Counted from the first letter of the stretch, positions 1 through 8,875 are shown. The stretch is 64,000 nt of DNA from Streptomyces sp. NBC_01296 (GCF_035984415.1 NZ_CP130720.1:1116001-1180000); one strand, 5' to 3'. Numbers and translations are program-made. Notes: generated from the sequence alone by a model not told the origin.

Positions 1-513
1 GCCCAGCGCGGTGGCGAGGAGCTCCAGCAGCTCGTCGGACAGGGCCCGCATCTGCGCGATGTACTCGACGGCCGGCGACTGCAGCGCGGGCACCTCGGCC
101 GGCCAGGCGTTCGGCCGGAACCACTCCGCGTCCACGGACGGGTCCCCGGTCGGCTCGTCCGCCGCGCACGACCAGGACTCCTTGAGGTCGGGCGGCGAGG
201 CGGCCCCCTCCGCATAGCTGTTGGCCTCGGCGCCCGGGCCGAGCCAGCCGCGGCCGCCGACCGCGACCGCGTACGGCTCCTTCGCCTCCGCCGGCAGCCG
301 GAAGAACTCCTTGGCGGCCGCCCGGATCCGTGCGGGCAGCTCCGGGTCCACACCGTGCCCGGTGATCAGCAGGAACCCGGCGGCCCGGAGGGCCTCGTCG
401 ACGCGGGCGGCGATCCGCTCCCGCGCCCCAGGCTCCCCGGACCGCCACGGTCCGAGGTCGATCACGGGCACCTGGGAACGAGCGGAGGCGGAGGAAATCG
501 GAGAACTCGCCAT
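1..513 (-). CDS. 2OG-Fe(II) oxygenase, isopenicillin N synthase family (3' end cut by window edge)
   Basis: Read leftward from the ATG at 511-513, which follows an AAGGCAGG ribosome site, the first 171 residues lie in the window. The jelly-roll core with the iron ligands is outside it. What is visible is the N-terminal domain of the family: VPVIDLGPW at residues 15-23, GFLLITGHGV at 46-55 and FFRLPAEAK at 70-78. Members use Fe(II), 2-oxoglutarate and O2 to hydroxylate, desaturate or cyclise small molecules in the cytosol. No biosynthetic partner gene is adjacent, so the substrate cannot be named. The family call is firm. The catalytic residues cannot be checked here. Confidence 0.85.
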   Translation of the reverse strand, partial: MASSPISSASARSQVPVIDLGPWRSGEPGARERIAARVDEALRAAGFLLITGHGVDPELPARIRAAAKEFFRLPAEAKEPYAVAVGGRGWLGPGAEANSYAEGAASPPDLKESWSCAADEPTGDPSVDAEWFRPNAWPAEVPALQSPAVEYIAQMRALSDELLELLATALG

Positions 514-631
514 CGGGACCTGCCTTCCGAGCCGGTGTCGGGCGTCCGCTTGCGAGGCTATCGCCCCGGACACCCGCCGGGCCCGAGTGGAACGACCGCG
601 TCTCCTGCCGCACGCGGGTCTCCGGCTGCGG

Positions 632-1705
632 CTACCGAGCTGCGGCCCGCAGGGTGTAGCGGGCTTCGCCCTCCCCGGTGGAGCCCGTCCGCTCGAACCC
701 CGCCCGGACGACCACCCCGTGGGAGGGCGCGTTGTCCGCGTCGACGCGGGCGTGCAGCGCGGTCACACCGGGCTGCCCGAGTGCCCAGCCGATCAGCCCC
801 TTCAGCGCCTCGGTGGCGTACCCGTTGCCGCGGGCGGCCGGTACGAGGTCGTAGCCGATCTCCGCGTTCCCCTCGGCGTCGGGCGCGCCGTGGAAGCCGA
901 TCCCGCCGATGGCGCGCCGGTCCTGCGTACGGACGATGGCGTACGCGCCCCACCCCGGGCGGAACGTGCCCTCCTCCCGCGCCTTGGCCACCATCCCGGA
1001 GGCGACCCGGGTGCCCTCGCCGGGGCCGTCCTCGGCCCAGGCGAAACCGCCGGTGCCGCCGTCGCGGAGGTCGCCCGCGACGAGCGGGGAGATCTCGCAG
1101 AGCACGACGCGTTCCGTGGCGATGGGTTCGGCGTACCAGCGCCAGGCCCGGTGGCGGGGCAGGCCCGGGAGTCCGGCCCGGCCGGTCACCCACAGGAGGG
1201 TCGGCCAGGGAGCGGCGAGGTCGCGCGGAGCCTGCGGGAAGAGCCGGACGAGGACCTGTTCGCACAGGTCCGCGTCGGGCTCCCAGTCGCGGACGCCGAG
1301 GCCGACCAGGATGTCGTGGGTGTGCAGCAGCGTCTCGACGACGCCCATCGCGGCGAAGCCGTCCGGGCCCGCCATGCCGTAAGGGTGCCAGGCCCGGACC
1401 TCGGGGCCGGTCACGGCCACGGCGGCGGACAGCAGGCCTCCGGTGGCCTCGATGACCTGGATCAGGCCGGTGGGGGTGGTGCCGGGGTCCGCGCTGATGT
1501 CGAAGGGGGCGTAGCCGCTGGTCGAGCGCCCGGTCAGCTGGGTGGCGTACCCGGTGAAATCGCTCGCCACGTGGACGGCTGTGTCGTAACAGCTCCACTC
1601 GAGGTCGGCCGCCGGGGCGGACCAGTCGAGCTGCGCCACCCGTCGGAGCGCCTGTGCGGTGAGGGAAACGGATCGGTCTACGGCGTCGGAGCCCATGATC
1701 GTCAT
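632..1705 (-). CDS. maleylpyruvate isomerase-like / GNAT acetyltransferase fusion
   Basis: This 357-residue protein has two parts. Residues 1 to about 185 look like the DinB/mycothiol-dependent maleylpyruvate isomerase helical bundle: SLTAQALRRVAQLDW near the start, DTAVHVASDFTGYA, and the histidine-bearing segment VETLLHTHDILVGLG. The rest is a RimJ/RimL-type GNAT domain, with AEIGYDLVPAARGNGYAT as the acetyl-CoA loop and DADNAPSHGVVVRAGFERTG after it. Each half is well known alone, and the fusion suggests linked thiol chemistry and acyl transfer on one substrate, which is inference. A second ATG three codons in (1696) is an equally possible start. It is a cytosolic enzyme in a gene with no operon partner. 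Confidence 0.85.
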   Translation of the reverse strand: MTIMGSDAVDRSVSLTAQALRRVAQLDWSAPAADLEWSCYDTAVHVASDFTGYATQLTGRSTSGYAPFDISADPGTTPTGLIQVIEATGGLLSAAVAVTGPEVRAWHPYGMAGPDGFAAMGVVETLLHTHDILVGLGVRDWEPDADLCEQVLVRLFPQAPRDLAAPWPTLLWVTGRAGLPGLPRHRAWRWYAEPIATERVVLCEISPLVAGDLRDGGTGGFAWAEDGPGEGTRVASGMVAKAREEGTFRPGWGAYAIVRTQDRRAIGGIGFHGAPDAEGNAEIGYDLVPAARGNGYATEALKGLIGWALGQPGVTALHARVDADNAPSHGVVVRAGFERTGSTGEGEARYTLRAAAR

Positions 1706-1770
1706 GGGCGGAACCCTAGGTCGGCGCCCGCCGCCCGAGCCAGCGGATATCCGGGACGGCCGCGGAGCCG

Positions 1771-1995
1771 TCAGGGGCCGGGGTCCGGGAGCGGGCTGCC
1801 GCAGTGGGAGCAGGCCGGGGCGCCTCGTCCGGTGGCGAGCCGTCCGCAGTCGGGGCAGACCAGGTGGAGCAGGCAGGCCGGCTCACCGCCCGAGGCGGGG
1901 GCGGGGGCGGGCGCGGGTGGGGGCGCGGTCATTTGGTCGCAGTCCCTCGGGCCCTCGGGGCCGTGCACCTCTGCGCCGTGGGCGTGCGTCGTCAT
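1771..1995 (-). CDS. small zinc-ribbon protein
   Basis: A 74-residue protein. The ATG at 1993-1995 was chosen because GGAAGGACGG precedes it; an open frame continues 17 codons further upstream without a comparable ribosome site. The middle is rich in proline and alanine. The C-terminal third carries CPDCGRL and CSHCG, two CxxC knuckles spaced like a zinc ribbon. Proteins of this kind are common, poorly characterised zinc-binding proteins in Streptomyces. A second protein of similar design lies at 21500-21751. No function is assigned. Confidence 0.6.
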   Translation of the reverse strand: MTTHAHGAEVHGPEGPRDCDQMTAPPPAPAPAPASGGEPACLLHLVCPDCGRLATGRGAPACSHCGSPLPDPGP

Positions 1996-2180
1996 GTTCC
2001 GTCCTTCCCGTACCCCTGTTCCTCCCCCGAGGCGGCCCTCGCACACCTGGCGGATAAGGTCGTACCCGGTCTGCGTCGGCCGTACCAGGGACAGGCGCGA
2101 GGCCGAGGCGGCGGTTGATCACCCTGCCTCAGTGCCGCCTCGACCGCATTCGCCCTGTCGTCCTGCCCCGGAAACCGCAC

Positions 2181-2732
2181 ATGACCACCGTCCTGCCCTC
2201 CCCGTCCGCCCCCGAATCCGCCGCCGAGCCGGCCCCGTCCCGGACCGCCGCCGGCCGGGCTCCCGCGCGTCCCACCCCCGCAGCCGCGTTCCACAGCATC
2301 AGCGCCGTCACGGCGGTCCTGCTGGGGCTCGTCGGGATCGGCGCGATGCTCCACGAGCCGGTGCTGATACCGCCGCTGGCCGCGAGCGTCGCCCTCGTGC
2401 ACAGCGCTCCCACCCTGCCCCTGGCCCAGCCGCGCGGTGTGGTCGTCGGCCACCTGCTGGGCATGGCCGTCGGATACGGCGTCCTCGCCGCCGCCGGCAG
2501 CAGCGCCTGGGCCGCGGCCGTCGCGGTCGGCGTCACGCTCGCGCTGCTGCTGGTCGCCCGCACCCCGCACTCGCCCGCCTGTGCCACCTCCGTCGTGATC
2601 GTGCTGCAGACCCCGGCCCCGGCCCGGTTCGTGCCCCTGCTGTTCGGCTCGACGGTGCTGCTCGTCCTGACCGGCTACGCCGCTTCGCGCATCCGGCGCA
2701 AGGCACCGCGGTATCCCGCCTACTGGTGGTGA
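2181..2732 (+). CDS. HPP family integral membrane protein
   Basis: A 183-residue membrane protein. The ATG at 2181 is preferred to one at 2115 because GGAAACC precedes it and the earlier stretch is unlike the family. After a Pro/Ala-rich cytosolic tail come about four hydrophobic segments. The family motif is present: EPVLIPPLAASVALVH followed by LPLAQPRGVVVGHLLG, corresponding to the HPP-type P(x)LIPP...PLAQPRNVxxGH signature. Cyanobacterial members take up nitrite; the role in actinomycetes is not established. It stands alone between convergent and tandem neighbours. Confidence 0.8.
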   Translation: MTTVLPSPSAPESAAEPAPSRTAAGRAPARPTPAAAFHSISAVTAVLLGLVGIGAMLHEPVLIPPLAASVALVHSAPTLPLAQPRGVVVGHLLGMAVGYGVLAAAGSSAWAAAVAVGVTLALLLVARTPHSPACATSVVIVLQTPAPARFVPLLFGSTVLLVLTGYAASRIRRKAPRYPAYWW

Positions 2733-2856
2733 CCCGTCCGGTCGTGCGCCGCGCGTCCGGCCGATGAATCCACGCCGCTGCGGGAGTCTTTGTCTGCGAG
2801 GGCCGGCCCGCTCGGCCGGCCCCCGCCTCGGGAGAGGCATCGGGAGAGGTGGAGTG

Positions 2857-4008
2857 ATGACCGGCCTGCGCGACATCCTGGAACGGCACGTGAGCAGCGG
2901 ATCGCTGCCCGGGGCGGTGGGCCTGGTGGCCCGGGGCGACCGGGTGGAGGTCGAGGCCGTCGGCTCGGCCGACGTCGAGGGCACGGCTCCGATGGTCCGG
3001 GATTCGATCTTCCGCATCGCCTCGCTCACCAAACCGGTGACGGCCGCGGCGGTCATGATGCTGGTCGAGGAGGGCCGGTTCGCGCTGGAGGACCCGGTCG
3101 AGCCGTGGCTGCCGGAACTGGCGTCGCGCGTCGCCGTCCGTACGCCCGCGAGCCCGGTCGACGACGTGGTGCCCGCGGCCCGCCCGATCACCGTGTTCGA
3201 CCTGCTCACGTTCCGCGCCGGGTACGGGTTCCCGTCCGACTTCTCGCTGCCCGCGGTCGGTCTGCTGGTCAGCGAGCTGAAGCAGGGGCCGCCGCAGCCG
3301 CAGCACATCGCCGGGCCGGACGCGTGGATGAAGGCGCTGTCGGGCATTCCGCTGCTGTACCAGCCGGGCGAGGCCTGGCTGTACAACACCTGCTCGGACA
3401 TCCTGGGCGTGCTGATCGCCCGGGTGTCGGGGCAGTCGCTGCCCGAGTTCCTGGCCGAGCGGATCTTCGAGCCGCTGGGCATGGCGGACACCGGGTTCGC
3501 CGTCCTGCCGGCAGACCTGGGCCGGTTCACGAGCTTCTACCGCGGGGGCGACGGCGGCCTCGAACTGGCCGACGCCCCCCACGGGCAGTGGAGCAGCGTC
3601 CCGGCCTTCCCCTCCGGCACCGGCGGCCTGGTCGGGACCGCCGACGACTGGTACGCGTTCGGCCGGATGATGCTCGCGCAGGGCGCGCTGGACGGGGACC
3701 GGGGCCGGCTCCTGTCGGCCCAGTCGGTGCGGCAGATGACCACCGACTGGCTGACCGCGGCCCAGCGGTCCGGCGGCGAACTGTTCCTGGAGGGCCAGGG
3801 CTGGGGGTTCGGCGGCTCGGTGGACGTCACGGCCCGCGACCCGTGGAACGTGCCGGGCCGGTACGGCTGGGTCGGCGGCACCGGGACCGCGGCCCACATC
3901 ACCCCGGCCACCGGCGCCGTCTCCGTCCTGCTCACCCAGCGGGAGATGACCGGCCCGACCCCGCCCGCCGTGATGCGCGACTTCTGGACGTACGCGTCCG
4001 GCGCCTGA
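2857..4008 (+). CDS. serine hydrolase, beta-lactamase class C / esterase family
   Basis: A 383-residue protein. The ATG at 2857 follows GGGAGAGG by 7 bases; a GTG one codon earlier is also possible. The nucleophile motif SxxK is ASLTK with Ser56 and Lys59, and the second motif is the YN pair at about residues 176-177 (WLYNTCSD). There is no signal peptide, so it is probably cytosolic. The family covers esterases, D-aminopeptidases and beta-lactam hydrolases, and sequence alone does not separate them. The gene ends 15 bp before the convergent M64 peptidase gene. Confidence 0.88.
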   Translation: MTGLRDILERHVSSGSLPGAVGLVARGDRVEVEAVGSADVEGTAPMVRDSIFRIASLTKPVTAAAVMMLVEEGRFALEDPVEPWLPELASRVAVRTPASPVDDVVPAARPITVFDLLTFRAGYGFPSDFSLPAVGLLVSELKQGPPQPQHIAGPDAWMKALSGIPLLYQPGEAWLYNTCSDILGVLIARVSGQSLPEFLAERIFEPLGMADTGFAVLPADLGRFTSFYRGGDGGLELADAPHGQWSSVPAFPSGTGGLVGTADDWYAFGRMMLAQGALDGDRGRLLSAQSVRQMTTDWLTAAQRSGGELFLEGQGWGFGGSVDVTARDPWNVPGRYGWVGGTGTAAHITPATGAVSVLLTQREMTGPTPPAVMRDFWTYASGA

Positions 4009-4023
4009 AACTCCCGGCCGCCC

Positions 4024-5391
4024 CTACAGGCGGACGCTCCAGACGACCGTGGACTTGAGGCTGCGGGCGATCTTCGGGTCGCGGACCGAGGGCGTGCGGT
4101 CCTCGGCCGTGACCGACAGCTTGTGCGTGCGCAGGTCGAAGAGCCACAGCTCGGACACCGCGACCTCGGTCCGGCCCGCGAACCGCTTCAGCTCCCGCCC
4201 GTCCAGGTACCAGCGGACGTCGAGCTGCCGGCCGTCCGCTCCGGCCAGCCGGGGTACGGAGACCTTGGCCGTGCCTCGCAGCCGCAGGGTGCGGCCGGTC
4301 GGGGTGAGCGCGGCGGCGGGCTTCGCGTGCTGGTAGAAGCCGGCGATCATCGCCTCGGTGCCGGGCAGGTTGAACGGCTTGCCGAGCACGCGCATGATCG
4401 AGTTGTCGGTGGGCCGGTACAGGCCGGTGACGTAGTAGCCGCCGCCCTCGTACGCGCCGACCGTGCCGCCGTCGGGCGACGGGGCGCCGAGCCAGCGGTA
4501 CCACTTGGCCTGCTCGGCGGCCATCCGGTCGGCGGGCAGGGTGGAGGTGTTGGAGTCGGCGGGCTCGGGGCCCTCGTACTTCTCGTAGCCCGGGGTGCCG
4601 GGGTAGAAGTACTCGTCGGCGAGCTTGCCCAGGGAGTGGCCGGTCTCGTGGATGGCGACCTGGCCCGACTTCGCGTTGCCCGCCGACGCCGTCGATATCC
4701 CCGCGTAGCCGAGGGTGGGGCTGGGCTCGTTGTAGCCGGCCCCGCCGTACTTGGCGCTGTTGGCGAGGACGAGGACCAGGTCGGCCTCGGGCGCCTTCGC
4801 CACGTACGCGTCCACCTTCGGCTGGTCGATGCAGAGCAGCCGTTCGATGTCCTCGCACCAGAAGTACGAGCCGAGGGCGGTGTCACGGACGGTGGCCGGC
4901 GTGGGGTCGCCGGATACGCCGGAGTCGTGGGAGACGGCGTCGACCGTCCAGACGTTGAAGAGGTTGCGGTACGTGGAGTACGGCTCGACGGCGGCGATCT
5001 CGGCCCATTTGGCCCGGGCGTCGGCGTGGAACCGGTCCTGCTCGGCGGCGGTGTAGCCGTCGCCGATGACGACGATGTCCAGGCGGTCGGCGGTCGGGCC
5101 GTTGTCGACCATCTTGGCGACGTCGCCGTCGGCCGCCCGCTCGGCCTCGGACAGCTGCGGGGCCTTCTTCGCCTGCCCGGCGACGGGGACGCGGGTGTGG
5201 CCGGATCCGGCGGCCGTGCCGTCCTCCGGCCCCGGTATCTCCACCTCGGTCCCGCTCTTCGCCGGTGTCGGCGAGGGTATCGGCGGCGGGGCCGCGGCCG
5301 CCGTGCCGAGGGGGCCTGCGGCCAGCAGCAGGGCCGTCGTACAGACCGCGGCGAGGGCGGCGCGCAGCGTCAGGCGAAGGGACGCGTCCAT
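4024..5391 (-). CDS. secreted M64 family metallopeptidase (IgA peptidase M64-like)
   Basis: A 455-residue protein with a Sec signal peptide: a basic start, a hydrophobic stretch at residues 9-26, and an AAAA cleavage region near 31-34. The zinc site HETGHSLGKLADEY is at residues 248-261 and matches the M64 HExxHxxxxxxDEY layout. The upstream core, DIVVIGDGYTAAEQ near residues 105-118, is also typical. The C-terminal 90 residues form an Ig-like beta region. It is expected to cleave extracellular proteins. It is transcribed away from the XRE-TPR regulator at 5543, and inverted-repeat elements lie between them, so control by that regulator is plausible. Confidence 0.9.
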   Translation of the reverse strand: MDASLRLTLRAALAAVCTTALLLAAGPLGTAAAAPPPIPSPTPAKSGTEVEIPGPEDGTAAGSGHTRVPVAGQAKKAPQLSEAERAADGDVAKMVDNGPTADRLDIVVIGDGYTAAEQDRFHADARAKWAEIAAVEPYSTYRNLFNVWTVDAVSHDSGVSGDPTPATVRDTALGSYFWCEDIERLLCIDQPKVDAYVAKAPEADLVLVLANSAKYGGAGYNEPSPTLGYAGISTASAGNAKSGQVAIHETGHSLGKLADEYFYPGTPGYEKYEGPEPADSNTSTLPADRMAAEQAKWYRWLGAPSPDGGTVGAYEGGGYYVTGLYRPTDNSIMRVLGKPFNLPGTEAMIAGFYQHAKPAAALTPTGRTLRLRGTAKVSVPRLAGADGRQLDVRWYLDGRELKRFAGRTEVAVSELWLFDLRTHKLSVTAEDRTPSVRDPKIARSLKSTVVWSVRL

Positions 5392-5425
5392 GGAGTTCTC
5401 CCCCGGGGAGCCGGAAATTGCCGCA

Positions 5426-5468
5426 AGTTAAGCGGCTTGATAAGTGGGCTGAAGCAGTTGCTTAAACT
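5426..5468. promoter_or_regulatory. inverted-repeat region between M64 peptidase and XRE-TPR regulator
   Basis: The divergent intergenic region holds AGTTAAGC (5426-5433) and, 26 bases later, its near reverse complement GCTTAAACT (5460-5468, one extra A). Between them is CTTGATAAG, whose ends are also complementary. The tract is clearly richer in A and T than its surroundings. This is a plausible operator or promoter for one or both genes. The binding protein is inferred, not shown. Confidence 0.4.
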
Positions 5469-5542
5469 AAGGGGCGCACGGGACGTGCGCAATGGCCTGC
5501 CGCCCCTGCACCATGGGGAGTTGGAGCAACCAGGGGGTCTTC

Positions 5543-6877
5543 ATGGACGAACCGGCCGAGATCGGCCGCAGGGTTCAGCGCATGCGCGCGGAACTCGGCC
5601 TGACACAACGGGCGTTGGCGGAGCCCTCGTACACCTCCGCCTACATCTCGACGCTGGAGTCGGGCAAGGTCCGGCCCTCCGAGACGGCGCTGCGCTTCCT
5701 CGCCGGGCGGCTCGGCACCTCGTACGAGGAACTGGCCACCGGGCGGCCCGCCCACCTGGCCACCGAGGTGCGCCTCGCCCTCACCGACGCCCAGCAGACG
5801 CTGGCCACCGGCGACGCCGCCGAGGCCGCCGTCCGCTACCGGCAGCTCCTCGCGGACGCGGAACGGCTCGGCCTCGACGCCGAGCGGGCGGAGGCGCTGC
5901 TGGGCCTCGGCGACTGCGCCATCGAGTCGGGGGAACTACCGGACGCCATCGGCCACTTCGAGGCGGCGGAGCGGCTGCTGGCCGACGAGCCGCTGCCCCG
6001 CCGGGCCCGCCCGATCCGCGGCCGGGCCGTCGCGCATCTGCTCGCCGGGGAGCTCCGCTACGCCTGCTACCTGCTCGAATCCGCCATCGACGAGCTGAAC
6101 GCGAGCGGGCTGGCCGATCCGGAGGCGCTGGTGCTGCTGTACGCGGCCGTGATCGGCCCGTACATCGACATGGGCGCCCACGCCCGGGCCGCGCACGCCG
6201 CCGAACTGGCCCTGGCGCTGGCTCCGGAGGTGGCCGATCCGGCGCTGGTGGCCGGGATGCACCGGCAGGTCGCGCGCACCTTCCTCACCGCGGGGCGGCC
6301 GGCCGACGCCGATGACTCCCTCGCCAAGGCGCAGGCGATCTACCGGCAGCTGCGGCTGCGGACCGATCTGGCGCACTGCCACTGGATGCGCGGCTACGTA
6401 CAGGCGCAGAACGGTGATCTCGTGGCGGCGGAGGCGGAGTTGCGCACGGCCCGGGACATGCTCTCCGCCCGGCGGGCCGCCCTGTTCACGGCGCAGGTCG
6501 AGGTGGAGCTCGCCGACGTACTGCGCCGGCTCGGCCGCTGCGAGGAGGCCGCCGGGCTGCTCTCCGCACTGCTGGAGCTGGGCGACAGCCACGGCGCCGT
6601 GCATGCGGGCGGCGCGCACCGGCTGCTCGGCCTGATGGCCGAGGAGCGCGGGGAGACCGAGGCCGCCGAGGAGCACTACGTCCAGGCGCTGACCCTGCTG
6701 GAGCGCAGCGGGGCCAGCGGCGATCTCGCGGACCTGTGCCGGCTGCTGGGCGACCTGCTGCGGCGTACGGGTCGGACCGAGGCCGCGCTCGACGCCTACC
6801 GCACGGGGCTGGGCCACCGCGCGGCGCCGGGGACCACCACGCTGGGCCCGGCGCCCGCCTCACCGCTGCGGCGGTGA
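5543..6877 (+). CDS. XRE-family helix-turn-helix regulator with TPR domain
   Basis: A 444-residue protein starting at ATG 5543; an earlier in-frame ATG at 5492 adds 17 residues unlike the family. The N-terminal 65 residues are an XRE HTH, with LTQRALAEPSYTSAYIS followed by LESGKVRPSETALRFLA. The remainder is alpha-helical and contains repeated TPR-like blocks such as ALLGLGDCAIESGELPDAI and EERGETEAAEEHYVQAL. Such regulators sense peptides or small ligands through the TPR domain. The divergent secreted M64 peptidase is the obvious candidate target. No ligand can be inferred. Confidence 0.87.
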   Translation: MDEPAEIGRRVQRMRAELGLTQRALAEPSYTSAYISTLESGKVRPSETALRFLAGRLGTSYEELATGRPAHLATEVRLALTDAQQTLATGDAAEAAVRYRQLLADAERLGLDAERAEALLGLGDCAIESGELPDAIGHFEAAERLLADEPLPRRARPIRGRAVAHLLAGELRYACYLLESAIDELNASGLADPEALVLLYAAVIGPYIDMGAHARAAHAAELALALAPEVADPALVAGMHRQVARTFLTAGRPADADDSLAKAQAIYRQLRLRTDLAHCHWMRGYVQAQNGDLVAAEAELRTARDMLSARRAALFTAQVEVELADVLRRLGRCEEAAGLLSALLELGDSHGAVHAGGAHRLLGLMAEERGETEAAEEHYVQALTLLERSGASGDLADLCRLLGDLLRRTGRTEAALDAYRTGLGHRAAPGTTTLGPAPASPLRR

Positions 6878-6923
6878 TGCGGCGATGCGGTGATGCGGGC
6901 CGCCGAATGCGGGGCCGGCCTCG

Positions 6924-8459
6924 TCAGTGGTTCTCGGTGGGCCGGAGGTCGCGCGGGATCACCGTCCAGGTGGTGGCCGCCGCGGCGACCGCGAGGAGCC
7001 CCGCGATGAGGAACGCCGGCGTGATGGCGAGGGTGTAGGCCTGGGAGGCCGCCTCGATCAGGCCCTTGCCGACCGTGCCGCCGAGCTGTTCGGCGATGTG
7101 GGCGGCTTCGCCGACGGACTCGCGGACCGCCGCGACGGTGGAGCCGTCCAGGTCGAGGGCCGGCAGGTTGCCGCGGTACAGGGCAGCCGCGGTGCTGCCG
7201 AGGACGGCGACGCCCATGGCCGAGCCCAGTTCGTAGCAGGTCTCCTCGATGGCGGCCGCGCTGGAGACCTCGTCCGCGGGCGCGGCCGAGATCAGCGTGA
7301 CCGAGGCGACGGTGGTGGCGATGCCCGCGCCCAGGCCCATGACCGTCAGGGCGACGGCGAACGCCGGGTAGCCGAGGTCGGCGAACTGCTGGAAGGTCCA
7401 GGGCAGGGCCATGCCGGCGGCCAGCACCACCAGTCCGGCGCCCAGCACGTGCCGGATCGCGAAGCGCTGCATCAGCGTCGGGGCGACCATCGAGGCGCAG
7501 ATCAGGGCGAGCGGGGCGGGCAGCAGGCGCAGCCCGGCCTCGAGCGGGGTGTAGCCCTGGCCGTACTGGAACCACTGGGTGACGAGGAAGAGGATCGCGC
7601 CCATGCCCACCATGGGCAGGAAGATCGCGGTGGCGGCGACGCTGAAGGCGGGCTTGGCGAACAGCCGTACCTGCAGCAGCGGGTTCTCCACGCGCAGCTG
7701 GCGGCGTACGAAGACGGTCAGCGCGGCGGCGGCCAGGGCGAGCAGGGCCCACGGGAGGGGATCGGCGACCCCGCTCTTGCCGAGCTGCTTGATGCCGCCC
7801 GCGAGGGCGAGCATGCCGACGATCGACTGGCCGACGCCCCACCGGTCCCAGCGGCCGGCGCTGCGCGCGGAGCGGGATTCGGGGAGGTAGCGCAGGCCGG
7901 CCGCGACGATGACGGCGACGACGGGGAGGTTCAGGAGGAACGCGGAGTGCCAGCCGTAGTCCTGGACGAGGAGCCCGCCGACGACCGGACCGAAGGCCAT
8001 GCCGCCGCCGAAGACGGCCGCCCAGACGGCGAGCGCGAAGGCCCGCTCCTTGGCGTCGGTGAACACGCTGCGCAGGATCGACAGGGTCGACGGCATGATC
8101 GCCGCGCCGCCGATGCCGAGGAGGGCGCGGGCCGCGATCACGTGCCAGGCCTCGGTGGAGAAGACGGCGATGAGGGAGGCGGCGGAGAAGATCCCGAAGC
8201 CCGCCATCAGCAGCCGCTTGCGGCCCCAGCGGTCGCCGAGGGCGCCGGCCGTGACCAGCAGGCCGGAGAGGGCGAGCGCGTAGACGTCGATGATCCACAG
8301 CTGCTGCACGGCGCCGGGCCGGAGGTCGCCGACGAGGGAGGGGAAGGCCACGTTCAGGATCGTGGTGTCCATCGAGATCAGCAGAAGGCTGCCGGACAGG
8401 ATGGCGAGGACGATCCACCGACGCGGGTCGAGTGGAGCGGCGGTGCGGCGGGCGTGCAT
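6924..8459 (-). CDS. MFS drug exporter, DHA2 (EmrB/QacA) type
   Basis: A 511-residue membrane protein with about 14 predicted helices, the usual length for DHA2 proton-driven multidrug exporters. It shows the motif-A loop GALGDRWGRKRLLMAG, the motif-C region GPVVGGLLVQDYGWHSAF, and the family start SMDTTILNVAFPSLVGDL. It sits alone and is divergent from the small gene at 8668. A near-perfect palindrome at 8529-8550 lies about 70 bp upstream of its start and is the likely operator. No regulator gene lies beside it, so the repressor is probably encoded elsewhere. Confidence 0.9.
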   Translation of the reverse strand: MHARRTAAPLDPRRWIVLAILSGSLLLISMDTTILNVAFPSLVGDLRPGAVQQLWIIDVYALALSGLLVTAGALGDRWGRKRLLMAGFGIFSAASLIAVFSTEAWHVIAARALLGIGGAAIMPSTLSILRSVFTDAKERAFALAVWAAVFGGGMAFGPVVGGLLVQDYGWHSAFLLNLPVVAVIVAAGLRYLPESRSARSAGRWDRWGVGQSIVGMLALAGGIKQLGKSGVADPLPWALLALAAAALTVFVRRQLRVENPLLQVRLFAKPAFSVAATAIFLPMVGMGAILFLVTQWFQYGQGYTPLEAGLRLLPAPLALICASMVAPTLMQRFAIRHVLGAGLVVLAAGMALPWTFQQFADLGYPAFAVALTVMGLGAGIATTVASVTLISAAPADEVSSAAAIEETCYELGSAMGVAVLGSTAAALYRGNLPALDLDGSTVAAVRESVGEAAHIAEQLGGTVGKGLIEAASQAYTLAITPAFLIAGLLAVAAAATTWTVIPRDLRPTENH

Positions 8460-8528
8460 GGGGTTCCGTTCGGGGTTGCGCGGCGAGGAGGCGGTCGCAT
8501 CGCATCACAGTGAGCCCCCCTCGCCTCA

Positions 8529-8550
8529 AATGATACAAATTTGTCTCATT
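8529..8550. promoter_or_regulatory. 22-bp palindromic operator candidate
   Basis: The half-sites AATGATACAAA (8529-8539) and TTTGTCTCATT (8540-8550) are reverse complements except for one position. Perfect dyads of this size in an AT-rich island between divergent genes are typical of TetR-family operators controlling MFS pumps. A possible second target is the small gene starting at 8668. Confidence 0.5.
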
Positions 8551-8667
8551 CGATGCAAAGGAGGCTCATATCGGGGATCCACGTACGCTGTTTCTCCGAC
8601 CCGCCCCGCCCCGCCCTGCCCCTGCCCCTGCCTCTGACCCCGCCCCGCCCCCGAACGGAGATCCGCT

Positions 8668-8832
8668 GTGCCGGACGACAAGACCGAGGATCACGCCTCC
8701 GCGGTGGCGGAGCACGAGAAGTGGAAGGAGAAGGGCGTCGCACTGCGCGCGTTCTTCTACATCTTCGGGACGCACGTGTTCGCCGGGTTCGTCTGGCTGC
8801 TGTTCTACCTGGGCGAGCACGCCAAGAAGTAA
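8668..8832 (+). CDS. small single-TM protein, DUF6126-like
   Basis: A 54-residue protein starting at GTG 8668, with GGAG ending 7 bases upstream. The first half is charged (EHEKWKEKGVALRAFF). The second half is one hydrophobic helix (YIFGTHVFAGFVWLLFYLG) ending HAKK, so it should span the membrane once. The EKWKEKG...FxYIFGTHxxAGF pattern matches, from memory, the small Streptomyces family DUF6126, whose function is unknown. It is divergent from the MFS exporter with the palindrome between them. Confidence 0.75.
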   Translation: MPDDKTEDHASAVAEHEKWKEKGVALRAFFYIFGTHVFAGFVWLLFYLGEHAKK

Positions 8833-8875
8833 GGCCCCAGGCTCCTCAGGCCTCTCGGACCCTCAGGCCCTCAGT

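Noticed and set aside
221..2767. An 848-codon open frame on the plus strand
   Set aside because: It is antisense to clear genes on the minus strand and runs through known families in the wrong frame. The composition is Arg/Pro/Gly-rich, as expected for shadow frames in high-GC DNA.
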